A stretch of DNA of 6,027 nt from assembly GCA_030690925.1 (NCBI GenBank), contig JAUYFO010000012.1, forward strand, positions 1-6,027. Direction: 5' to 3'. The notes below the pieces were generated by a model, which saw only the letters and a program-made list of their open reading frames with translations, ran no database searches and was not told the DNA's origin. Positions 1-5,714 of this stretch are shown here, piece by piece. Position 1 is the stretch's first letter. Each line of letters opens with the position of its first letter. Both the position numbers and the translations under genes were made by a program. Source of the stretch: Candidatus Moraniibacteriota bacterium. GTDB lineage: Bacteria; Patescibacteriota; Minisyncoccia; Moranbacterales; UBA1568.

Positions 1-204
1 GTTATCCTTGAAAGGGAAAAAGCGTACCTGCGGAAATTCCTCGCGCATAAGCGTCTCCGTTTCTTCTTCGGTAGCACTGTCAGCGACCAACACTTCGTAA
101 TCGATGCCGCTCCTTGCCATTTCGGTCATGATCGACTGAAGACACAGTCGCAGGATGAGTGGACTCCGATAGCCATTGACTGCGATAGTGAGTTCTTTCG
201 ACAT
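1..204 (-). CDS. Family 2 glycosyltransferase (GT-A fold), N-terminal part only
   Basis: Reading the minus strand from ATG at 204-202 gives 68 codons that stay open to the window edge; the rest lies outside. The N-terminus has the GT-A pattern: a first strand TIAVNGYRSP (residues 6-15), a helix LRLCLQSI (18-25) and a second strand EVLVADSATEEETE (37-50), in which Asp42 is at the place that usually binds the nucleotide of the NDP-sugar. The DXD metal site and acceptor region are not visible, so donor and linkage cannot be told. It would act at the inner face of the membrane, adding a sugar to a lipid-linked or surface glycan. An in-frame GTG at 216-214 is an alternative start four codons earlier; neither has a Shine-Dalgarno site at normal spacing. 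It follows the LCP gene by about 49 bp with no terminator seen, so cotranscription is likely. Confidence 0.85.
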   Translation of the reverse strand, partial: MSKELTIAVNGYRSPLILRLCLQSIMTEMARSGIDYEVLVADSATEEETETLMREEFPQVRFFPFKDN

Positions 205-253
205 GACTTTTTGCACTGAGAAAGAAAAATGAACCCCTGCCCCCTACGCTGCG

Positions 254-1474
254 CTAGTAGTTGAGTGAGTTCCTGAACAACTCGTGAATGCGATCGTAGT
301 TATCCCCGATTGGTAGCAGAATATAGCCGGTTTCCTTAGTCTGCGGCGGGCTGTAGAGCAATCCTTCTTCGGAATTATCGAGCACTTTCTGATTGATACT
401 ACCAGCATCGCCGACTTTTTGATACAAATCAAACAGGTGTTTCATTTCCCAGACCTCCAAGTTGGTGCTGACATTGTTCCCAAGGCTATCGAGCGTGGCA
501 CTCACTTTGGAAAAATCAGTGAGCGTCCCCACGCTCAAGGCTTTTTCCTTGATCAATTTTATCACTTCTTGTTGTCGTCTAGCACGATCGAAATCACTCG
601 AAGTATAGCGAGCACGGGAATAGCACAGGGTCTTGTCACCATCGAGCAGGTTCTCTCCGGCTGGCAGTTTAAAGTTTCCGCCACACTCGAGTTCCGCTAT
701 TGCCTCTGTCGTCATTTTTTCAAAACAAAGGGGATAGCGCTTCAGGTTGGCATAGTAGGTGCCATTTTTTCTCTGAATCCTCTTCTCTTCGTAGTTCCCA
801 GAAAAAACCGTAAAACGCACTCCATCACAACGTTTCTCTAGTCCGCGAAACTGCAGACCTTCCTCAAAGGGTTGGTCGAGGTGGACGGTGATGCCTCCGA
901 TGGCATTGACCAGGTCCTTGAACCCCTGGAAATTAATCGTTACGGCATAGGGGATATCGAGTCCCGTCACTTCTCCAACAATAGTGCGCATATCTTCCAT
1001 GCCGCCACCACCACGGTTCCGCTCCTCGCCCAATGCATACACAGCATTAATCTTGCGGTGTTCTTCTCGGCCAGGCACTTTGACATAGGTATCGCGTGGA
1101 ATAGAGATCAGCGAAGCCTTGCTCGTGTCAGTATCGTCATTCTTTGGGTGAATCGAAAGCACCATGATGGTATCAGCCAAAAGACCGCCACCAACGATGC
1201 CCTCGCCACGCATGCCCAAGAGGAGGATATTCACCCGTCCTTCAGATTCACCCTCAAGCGTCTTCTCCACTCCTGGTAAGGACTTCACTAGACTCTTGAA
1301 AATATTAGCATTGCCCAGAGAAATCTTATCGAGTGTCATACCTGTCTTCCACAAGAACACCCCTCCAGCCACAAAGAGTAGCAACACAAAAAAGAGGGCA
1401 ATCCTGATGAAACGCCTCTTAGTCACCTTTCTCTCACCAAGAGTAACGCCGGTCTGGTTCTTTGACAGATTCAT
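254..1474 (-). CDS. LytR-CpsA-Psr (LCP) family glycopolymer transferase, membrane-anchored
   Basis: This 406-residue protein has a short basic cytoplasmic tail (1-21), one membrane helix (about 22-43) and an extracytoplasmic LCP domain (about 80-312), a usual size for the family. LCP enzymes transfer undecaprenyl-phosphate-linked polymers to peptidoglycan or another surface acceptor. Family hallmarks are visible: LLADTIMVLSI with Asp101, SIPRDTYV with Arg127-Asp128, KINAVYALG with Lys141 and Asn143, and the Arg-rich YSRARYTSSDFDRARRQQ (285-302), which in known LCPs contacts the pyrophosphate. Between about 205 and 268 there is an insertion with Cys216, Cys250 and Cys264, and Cys284 lies just before the Arg motif; these could form disulfides. 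The ATG at 1474 is well supported: an in-frame TGA at 1489-1487 blocks any longer start, and an extended -10 box sits just upstream. It lies 38 bp after the preceding GT4 gene and ends in TAG. The target glycan is unknown. Confidence 0.93.
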   Translation of the reverse strand: MNLSKNQTGVTLGERKVTKRRFIRIALFFVLLLFVAGGVFLWKTGMTLDKISLGNANIFKSLVKSLPGVEKTLEGESEGRVNILLLGMRGEGIVGGGLLADTIMVLSIHPKNDDTDTSKASLISIPRDTYVKVPGREEHRKINAVYALGEERNRGGGGMEDMRTIVGEVTGLDIPYAVTINFQGFKDLVNAIGGITVHLDQPFEEGLQFRGLEKRCDGVRFTVFSGNYEEKRIQRKNGTYYANLKRYPLCFEKMTTEAIAELECGGNFKLPAGENLLDGDKTLCYSRARYTSSDFDRARRQQEVIKLIKEKALSVGTLTDFSKVSATLDSLGNNVSTNLEVWEMKHLFDLYQKVGDAGSINQKVLDNSEEGLLYSPPQTKETGYILLPIGDNYDRIHELFRNSLNY

Positions 1475-1480
1475 ATCTTG

Positions 1481-1489
1481 ATTGTATCA
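1481..1489 (-). promoter_or_regulatory. Extended -10 promoter of the LCP gene, predicted leaderless start
   Basis: On the minus strand the bases read TGATACAAT, an extended -10 element (TG-n-TACAAT, five of six bases of TATAAT). The final T at 1481 is exactly 7 nt before the A of the LCP ATG at 1474, which puts the expected transcription start on the start codon. No good -35 box is seen 16-18 bp upstream, as is common for extended -10 promoters. A purine-rich AAGGAGAG at 1508-1501 would lie outside such a transcript. Confidence 0.6.
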
Positions 1490-1512
1490 AATAGAAAGCG
1501 CTCTCCTTATCA

Positions 1513-2655
1513 CTACGGCAAGGTTTCATACAATGCCATAAGCGTCGCTGCGCTTTTACGCCACGAAAAAAAAGAAACTTGGTCCCTCCCACGAAAAACA
1601 CCACTCACTCTTTGATCATTATCAGTAAGAAGAGTATACAATTTTTTCTCACAAGAGGCAATACTCGTCGGGTCGAAGTAGAGGGCAGCATCTCCGGCTA
1701 CTTCTTTGAGACAAGGGATGTCCGATACCAGTACCGGTACTCCCTGACTCATCGCTTCCAAAGGTGGCATACCAAAGCCCTCGTACAGTGAGGGGAAGAC
1801 AAACAGCGTGGCTGCCCGCATGACTACCGGTAGGTCCTGCTGATCAACATAACCAGGGAAGTGAACTCTGTCCTTCATCCCCAGTTCCTCAATTACCCCA
1901 TCGATAGCGGGATCGACGTGATGAGCGTGACGATCCCCAACTAACACCAAGTTCACCTCAGGAAGGCGCTGTTGTACGACTGCCAGCGCCCGAATCAAAA
2001 ACGGGATGTTTTTGCGCGGCTGGAACGTACCGACATAGATAATGAAACGCTCGGGCAGGTTATAACGCTCCCGTACTGCCTGCTCCCCCTCCTGATTACT
2101 CGACAAGAAATCGGCACTGACAGCATTCGCTATCACGGCGATTTTTTCTGGAGCTGTCCCATAGTAATGAACAATCTCATCTTTGGTAAACTGCGAGGGA
2201 GTCAGGATAACATTGGCCCGTTTCAGTGAACGCGGGATGAACATCGCCAAAAACAAGCGATCCGTCCAAGCGATGAACTCTGGGTAGGCCCGGAAGGAGA
2301 CATCATGGATGTGAAGCAGCACTTTAGTCCGTCGTGGGACCAAAAAAGGCAAGATGTACTGAGTATGATAGGTATCCACCCGCTGCCGCAGCAGAAACCA
2401 TGGCATGGTCAAGAGATTCCACACGAAGCGGTTCTTACCAAGGAGCGTGACAAAACGGACATTCCTCTGTCCAGTACACCCCAACCGGTCCCGAAGCTTC
2501 GCAAGTACCTCCGCATGTGATTCATCAGTCAAAAGCCAATATTCATGTTCCTTATCGAGCGCGAGGATTTCTTTTGTCAAATTAAAGAATACTGCTTCGT
2601 CACCGGTGCGCTTCTTGCCGAGCAAGCGAATATCAATAGCCCTTATCTGGTTCAT
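1513..2655 (-). CDS. GT4-family glycosyltransferase (GT-B fold), second in operon
   Basis: This 380-residue enzyme has the two Rossmann-like halves of GT-B retaining glycosyltransferases and is near the usual length. In the N-terminal half HIHDVSFRAYP (115-125) and ILTPSQFTKDEI (150-161) match acceptor-side and hinge motifs. The C-terminal donor domain begins near 203 with YVGTFQPRKNI, where Arg214-Lys215 usually hold the donor pyrophosphate. The signature follows: FPGYV, then FPSLYEGFGMPPLEAMSQGVP with the EX7E pair Glu292 and Glu300, then the EVAGDAALYFDP segment. It most likely adds a hexose to the lipid-linked repeat unit at the inner membrane face; the sugar cannot be read from sequence. 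Its ATG overlaps the TGA of the Wzy-like gene in ATGA (2655-2652), suggesting translational coupling, since no clear Shine-Dalgarno site is present. Its C-terminal half resembles the other GT4 in this window, so they are probably paralogues with different acceptors. Confidence 0.93.
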   Translation of the reverse strand: MNQIRAIDIRLLGKKRTGDEAVFFNLTKEILALDKEHEYWLLTDESHAEVLAKLRDRLGCTGQRNVRFVTLLGKNRFVWNLLTMPWFLLRQRVDTYHTQYILPFLVPRRTKVLLHIHDVSFRAYPEFIAWTDRLFLAMFIPRSLKRANVILTPSQFTKDEIVHYYGTAPEKIAVIANAVSADFLSSNQEGEQAVRERYNLPERFIIYVGTFQPRKNIPFLIRALAVVQQRLPEVNLVLVGDRHAHHVDPAIDGVIEELGMKDRVHFPGYVDQQDLPVVMRAATLFVFPSLYEGFGMPPLEAMSQGVPVLVSDIPCLKEVAGDAALYFDPTSIASCEKKLYTLLTDNDQRVSGVFRGRDQVSFFSWRKSAATLMALYETLP

Positions 2656-4277
2656 AGCATTTCTTTTTTAGTACGGCCTTCCTCCCATCTTTCGAGACTG
2701 AGTCCCCCAAGAGCCAAAAAGAGAAAGAAGAAGCCAAGCAGGATACCTGAGTTAAAAAGATTGAACACCATCATTCCTGCGAGCGTCGTAAACAAGAACA
2801 GAACAAACAACCGTTCCCCCTCTTCCTCGGTTTCCTGGTACCACCGAAGTGAAGTGTAAACAATCAACCCTAACCACAGCACAAAGGCGGCCATGCCGAT
2901 TAAGCCACTCCCTAGCCAGACCTCCAACAACACATTGCTGGCATTGAGTCCTGCTCCACGTTCATCGGTCCCCAGGAAGGCTGAGGCACTCCCCCAACCG
3001 ATGCCTAAGAATAGATGCGCTTTGAGAAGAGTAAAAGTCTCCTCATAGATTCCACGACGAATGGCGACATTGGGGTCATCACGGAGAATCTTTTGGACAA
3101 ATTTACCCGCCTCCTTTTCACTCGCTACCGCTTTCAAATCGATATGACGACAGCCGAGAGCCACAAGATCGTCAACTGTCGCGATACGCTCGGGCAGAAC
3201 CCGGTCATTTTCACAGGCAACAGTAATATTTTGTAGACCACTCCCCGTGCTCTGTATACGATTTCCCAGTTCAAATGGACTGAGGTGAAAGTCATAGACC
3301 AAGACACCAGCCCCCAACAATGAAGCGCCCATGATACAAGAAAAAAGAGTGATCTTCATACGTGAGCGCCGGGACTTTTGACCATGATACCACCAAGCAG
3401 ACAAGATAATCATAGTCATAAAAAGAGCCGAGGCACCAAGCCAGGCGCTACGTGCCACTGTCAGAATCAGAATGACATAGACGCTCACCAGATACAGTGT
3501 CATGAAAACAAGTCCAGCACTACGGACCATGTTTTGGCCCCTTTCTACGATCTGGGAAATGAAGTGAAACAATAAGGTAGAGACGGCCCCTAGTACCACT
3601 ATCACGAACATTCCCAACCAATCGGCTTCAGCAAACGTCGCATTCGGTCTCCCGACCATAACCTGATAACTTTCCTGTTCTGCCAGAAAACGCAGATTCT
3701 GCCATAAGGCATAGCCCAGGACCACCGCGCTCGAAACCAGAAAAAATGGTAACGCTTGCAAGACATCGAACAAAGTGCGGAAGAATATCCGTCCCAAGAA
3801 ATACACTCCCACAAAAGAAGTTACAACAAGAGCCTGTTTGAACGAAACCGCAAACACCGGCGCTTCCAAAAGAGCGAGAAATCCCCCCAAAGCTACCAAG
3901 AGTGGCAAGACATCAAACCATCGTGGTTGCAACAGCCTAAATGGTAATCGGCCAGAGACAAAGCGCATCGCAACAGCCATGAGCAATATAACCGCCAACC
4001 ACTGATAGGGTCGCAGCATAACCCCACCCAGTACTTCCGGTGCGACACTGATAACTTCCAGAGGGATACTGGCAACAAACAAAAGAAATACCCACCCTGG
4101 ACGATAGAGGGCCAACAGGAACGCTACCAATGAAAAAAAAAGAAATGTGGTGAGTGTCAGTGGTAAGACATGCTTGTTCTCCAAGATGATGAAGGAGAAT
4201 ACACCAACCATACTGCCAAAGAGCAGCACTGCCCTACTCTGACGCCAGCCAAGCGGTAACCATGAAATATTGAGCAT
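2652..4277 (-). CDS. Wzy / O-antigen-ligase-like polytopic membrane protein
   Basis: This 541-residue protein is strongly hydrophobic, with roughly 11-12 membrane helices by eye (for example about 17-33, 39-57, 143-162, 170-190, 219-240, 250-273, 310-328, 458-475, 508-526). A large extracytoplasmic loop (about 329-415) precedes GIGWGSASAFL (425-435). That loop followed by NASNVLLEVWLGSGLIG (445-461) matches the Wzy_C/WaaL region, which polymerises repeat units or ligates undecaprenyl-linked glycan. Other matching pieces are VGRPNATFAEADWLG (208-222) and the LTVARSAWLG segment (272-281) with Arg276. The usual HN pair of the late motif reads Ser447-Asn448 here. Cys355 and Cys376 in the big loop could pair. 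The start is the ATG 4 bp after the preceding GT4 stop, with only a weak AAAGAAG upstream; the TGA stop overlaps the next gene. Family is confident; polymerase versus ligase is not settled. Confidence 0.9.
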   Translation of the reverse strand: MLNISWLPLGWRQSRAVLLFGSMVGVFSFIILENKHVLPLTLTTFLFFSLVAFLLALYRPGWVFLLFVASIPLEVISVAPEVLGGVMLRPYQWLAVILLMAVAMRFVSGRLPFRLLQPRWFDVLPLLVALGGFLALLEAPVFAVSFKQALVVTSFVGVYFLGRIFFRTLFDVLQALPFFLVSSAVVLGYALWQNLRFLAEQESYQVMVGRPNATFAEADWLGMFVIVVLGAVSTLLFHFISQIVERGQNMVRSAGLVFMTLYLVSVYVILILTVARSAWLGASALFMTMIILSAWWYHGQKSRRSRMKITLFSCIMGASLLGAGVLVYDFHLSPFELGNRIQSTGSGLQNITVACENDRVLPERIATVDDLVALGCRHIDLKAVASEKEAGKFVQKILRDDPNVAIRRGIYEETFTLLKAHLFLGIGWGSASAFLGTDERGAGLNASNVLLEVWLGSGLIGMAAFVLWLGLIVYTSLRWYQETEEEGERLFVLFLFTTLAGMMVFNLFNSGILLGFFFLFLALGGLSLERWEEGRTKKEML

Positions 4278-4281
4278 AGGG

Positions 4282-5481
4282 TTACTTCTTTACTAGTAGT
4301 GCCAAAAGCTGCTTGACGAAGTGTTCCCAATTAAAATGAGTCGCTTGGTGAGAGGCGTTTTTTTGTAAAGTATGACGGAGGGTAGCATCCCACAAAAGAC
4401 GCTCCATTCCCGAAGCAATTGCCTCTACGCTGGTCGCATCAACATAGAGCGCCGCATCGCCAGCCACTTCCGGCAGCGAAGCAGTATCAGCTGAGAGTAC
4501 TGGCGTCCCCATAACAATAGCTTCCAGAACTGGCAGGCCAAATCCTTCGTAGAGCGATGGGTAGGCGAAAAAAAGTGCATTTCGATACAGCGCTGGCAAA
4601 TCCTCTTCGGGTACGAAACCGAGAAGGCTAACCCGTTCTTCCAAATTGAATTCATGAAGCAGTGATTTGACCGGTGTTGCCAGGCGATTGCTTTCTGGAA
4701 AAATCTTCCCGGAAATGACCAGTAACGGAAGTGGCGTTGTAAGATCACCCTTCTTTTCCTTTTCTACCAACAGAGCATAGGCACGCAGTAGTTGCTCGGT
4801 ATTTTTCCGAATCTCCAATCCTCCGCCATGATAGATATAGCCCGGCGTGAGCGCGTAGTTCTTCATCACCCGAGCATTCTCTTCCGGTGAAACAGCTTTA
4901 CGAAAAAGCGGCGCTACATCAGGATATATCACGGTTATCCCTTCGGGAGCGATACCGAATTCCACCAAATTGTTCCTGGTCGCTTCGGAAACAGCAACGA
5001 TTTCCACTGCTCGACGCAGGGCTCGTTCCACCAAACGCCAGTACCACGCCTGACGCATATTTCCCTGATACGCTGGAAACAGGGCCGGAATGAGATCGTG
5101 TACCACCATAATATGACGCATCCCCCGCGGAACGATTGTCGTGCTCTGATAAAGACTGAGAAAAATATCACAGCCATCTTCTTGTGCTTCCCTTGCTACT
5201 TGTTTTTCCCACAAGATCTTACGGATGAGGTCATCGCGCCGCCAAAAGCGTGGTAAAAAGCTCCGAAAACGAAAGTTCTCAGGGTATTTTTCCCCTAAAA
5301 ATTCATCCTCAGTATAGATGAAAAATTCGACCGTTTCATTTTTTGGAAATTGGAAATTGAAAACTTGCCCGTCCGGCAGGCGGGTTGAAAATTCTTCTAA
5401 CTTTTCCAAAAAGTTAGAAGTCACTTGCCCAATACCCGTGCCAGGCTTCCGTAAAAATGTAGCATCGATACCGATACGCAT
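4282..5481 (-). CDS. GT4-family glycosyltransferase (GT-B fold), first gene of the minus-strand operon
   Basis: This 399-residue enzyme opens with MRIGIDATFLRKPGTGIGQV, the first strand and glycine-rich loop usual for this GT4 group. VVHDLIPALFP (126-136, His128) and IVAVSEATRNNLVEFG (161-176) follow in the acceptor half. The donor half starts near 214 with YIYHGGGLEIRKNTEQLL, with Arg225-Lys226 at the pyrophosphate site. FAYPSLYEGFGLPVLEAIVMG carries the EX7E pair Glu312 and Glu320, and PEVAGDAALYVD closes the domain. It would transfer a sugar to a lipid-linked glycan intermediate in the cytoplasm; the sugar is unknown. Residues about 31-47 come from a repeat/palindrome cassette in a loop after the first helix, yet the frame is intact and all motifs remain, so it is probably functional. 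Its ATG at 5481 is placed at the predicted transcription start of an extended -10 promoter. It ends TAA, 4 bp before the Wzy-like gene, so the two are almost certainly cotranscribed. Confidence 0.93.
   Translation of the reverse strand: MRIGIDATFLRKPGTGIGQVTSNFLEKLEEFSTRLPDGQVFNFQFPKNETVEFFIYTEDEFLGEKYPENFRFRSFLPRFWRRDDLIRKILWEKQVAREAQEDGCDIFLSLYQSTTIVPRGMRHIMVVHDLIPALFPAYQGNMRQAWYWRLVERALRRAVEIVAVSEATRNNLVEFGIAPEGITVIYPDVAPLFRKAVSPEENARVMKNYALTPGYIYHGGGLEIRKNTEQLLRAYALLVEKEKKGDLTTPLPLLVISGKIFPESNRLATPVKSLLHEFNLEERVSLLGFVPEEDLPALYRNALFFAYPSLYEGFGLPVLEAIVMGTPVLSADTASLPEVAGDAALYVDATSVEAIASGMERLLWDATLRHTLQKNASHQATHFNWEHFVKQLLALLVKK
5343..5391. repeat. 7-base tandem repeat interrupted by a 21-bp GC-rich imperfect palindrome
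   Basis: On the plus strand three head-to-tail 7-mers, TTGGAAA, TTGGAAA and TTGAAAA (5343-5363), are followed by a 21-bp GC-rich block (5364-5384) and then TTGAAAA again (5385-5391). The block holds CCCGTC (5368-5373) and GGCGGG (5379-5384) around CGGCA; they pair with one G-T wobble. The GC-rich core stands out from its A/T-rich flanks. It lies inside the first GT4 gene and is read in frame as roughly FSTRLPDGQVFNFQFPK. It resembles short dispersed palindromes I recall from CPR genomes, though this is memory, not a search. Confidence 0.75.
5394..5420. repeat. Perfect 12-bp inverted repeat with 3-nt loop inside the GT4 gene
   Basis: CTTCTAACTTTT (5394-5405) and AAAAGTTAGAAG (5409-5420) are exact reverse complements separated by CCA. 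The hairpin covers codons 21-30 of the first GT4 gene and encodes part of the first helix (SNFLEKLEE). On the sense RNA it is followed at once by AAUUUUC, a weak U-rich tract, so an early transcription pause or attenuator is conceivable. It abuts the repeat cassette at 5343-5391. Confidence 0.7.
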
Positions 5482-5487
5482 ACCGCC

Positions 5488-5496
5488 ATTGTAACA
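5488..5496 (-). promoter_or_regulatory. Extended -10 promoter of the minus-strand operon, predicted leaderless start
   Basis: The minus strand reads TGTTACAAT, an extended -10 element. Its last T at 5488 is 7 nt from the A of the first GT4 start codon at 5481, so transcription is expected to begin on the ATG. The six bases between, GGCGGT, hold no usable leader. No -35 hexamer resembling TTGACA lies 16-18 bp upstream. The layout matches that of the LCP promoter exactly. Confidence 0.6.
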
Positions 5497-5502
5497 GAAA
5501 AA

Positions 5503-5536
5503 GCCTCATTCGCCGATAACACGCCCGGCCTCATTC
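5503..5536. repeat. Direct 9-base repeat GCCTCATTC, 25 bp apart
   Basis: GCCTCATTC occurs at 5503-5511 and again at 5528-5536 (GAATGAGGC on the minus strand). The nearer copy lies just upstream of the extended -10 box of the GT4 operon, where an activator or repressor could bind. The 25-bp period is not a whole number of helical turns, so chance is a serious alternative. Confidence 0.35.
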
Positions 5537-5658
5537 AAGACTTTCCTCAGCTCTTCTGTCAAAGGATGTTGCAACCGTCCATGAACTCTTCTTTAAGCAT
5601 CGCCTCAGTAAAGGAATCACGCTCCTGCCAAAGACAGCTCCAGAAGAAGCTTTTTTTC

Positions 5659-5687
5659 TTGTCAGGGAAGCTATTATTTCGTACAAT
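5659..5687 (+). promoter_or_regulatory. Sigma-70-type promoter for the UDP-sugar dehydrogenase gene
   Basis: TTGTCA at 5659-5664 (five of six bases of TTGACA), a 17-bp spacer and TACAAT at 5682-5687 (five of six of TATAAT) form a near-consensus promoter pointing right. Transcription should begin near 5694, leaving about 21 nt before the ATG at 5715. That leader has no Shine-Dalgarno sequence. Confidence 0.65.
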
Positions 5688-5714
5688 AGACTATATCACT
5701 CCTAAATTCAAGTT

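Larger units (their letters stand above)
5482..5714. other. Divergent intergenic region between the GT4 operon and the dehydrogenase gene
   Basis: This 233-bp gap separates two outward-facing genes and contains a promoter for each (given separately). No intact gene is visible. One plus-strand frame is open from 5520 to a TAA at 5703-5705 (61 codons) but has no ATG, GTG or TTG. The opposite strand has protein-like stretches in two frames: one includes RDSFTEAMLKEEFMDG, the other HPLTEELRKVLNEAGRVIGE ending in TGA at 5508-5506; they join into one reading only with a 1-base change near 5570. The gap may hold the decayed end of an older gene, but the strand is uncertain. No tRNA, convincing terminator or riboswitch was seen. 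Confidence 0.6.

Noticed and set aside
205..253. Terminator between the LCP and GT2 genes
   Set aside because: There are G-rich and T-rich stretches on the minus strand but no stable stem before the T tract.
419..841. Plus-strand open frame of 140 codons
   Set aside because: It lies wholly antisense to the LCP gene, whose motifs are clear, and it shows no family pattern or promoter.
872..1279. Plus-strand open frame of 135 codons
   Set aside because: It is the complement of the conserved LCP core; composition is His/Ser-rich and unlike a real domain.
1501..1508. AAGGAGAG on the minus strand as ribosome binding site for the LCP gene
   Set aside because: It lies 26 nt before the ATG, too far for normal use, and an in-frame TGA blocks a closer start; it may be chance.
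1633..1643. Plus-strand TATACAAT resembling a -10 box
   Set aside because: It lies inside the second GT4 gene on the antisense strand, without a matching -35 box or downstream gene.
2652..2655. Recoding of TGA to glycine as in some CPR lineages
   Set aside because: TGA stops the Wzy-like gene exactly at an ATGA overlap with the next start, which fits the standard code.
4133..4141. Run of nine A in the Wzy-like gene as programmed slippage site
   Set aside because: The frame is intact on both sides and the run encodes ordinary Phe codons of a membrane helix; no alternative frame of interest follows.
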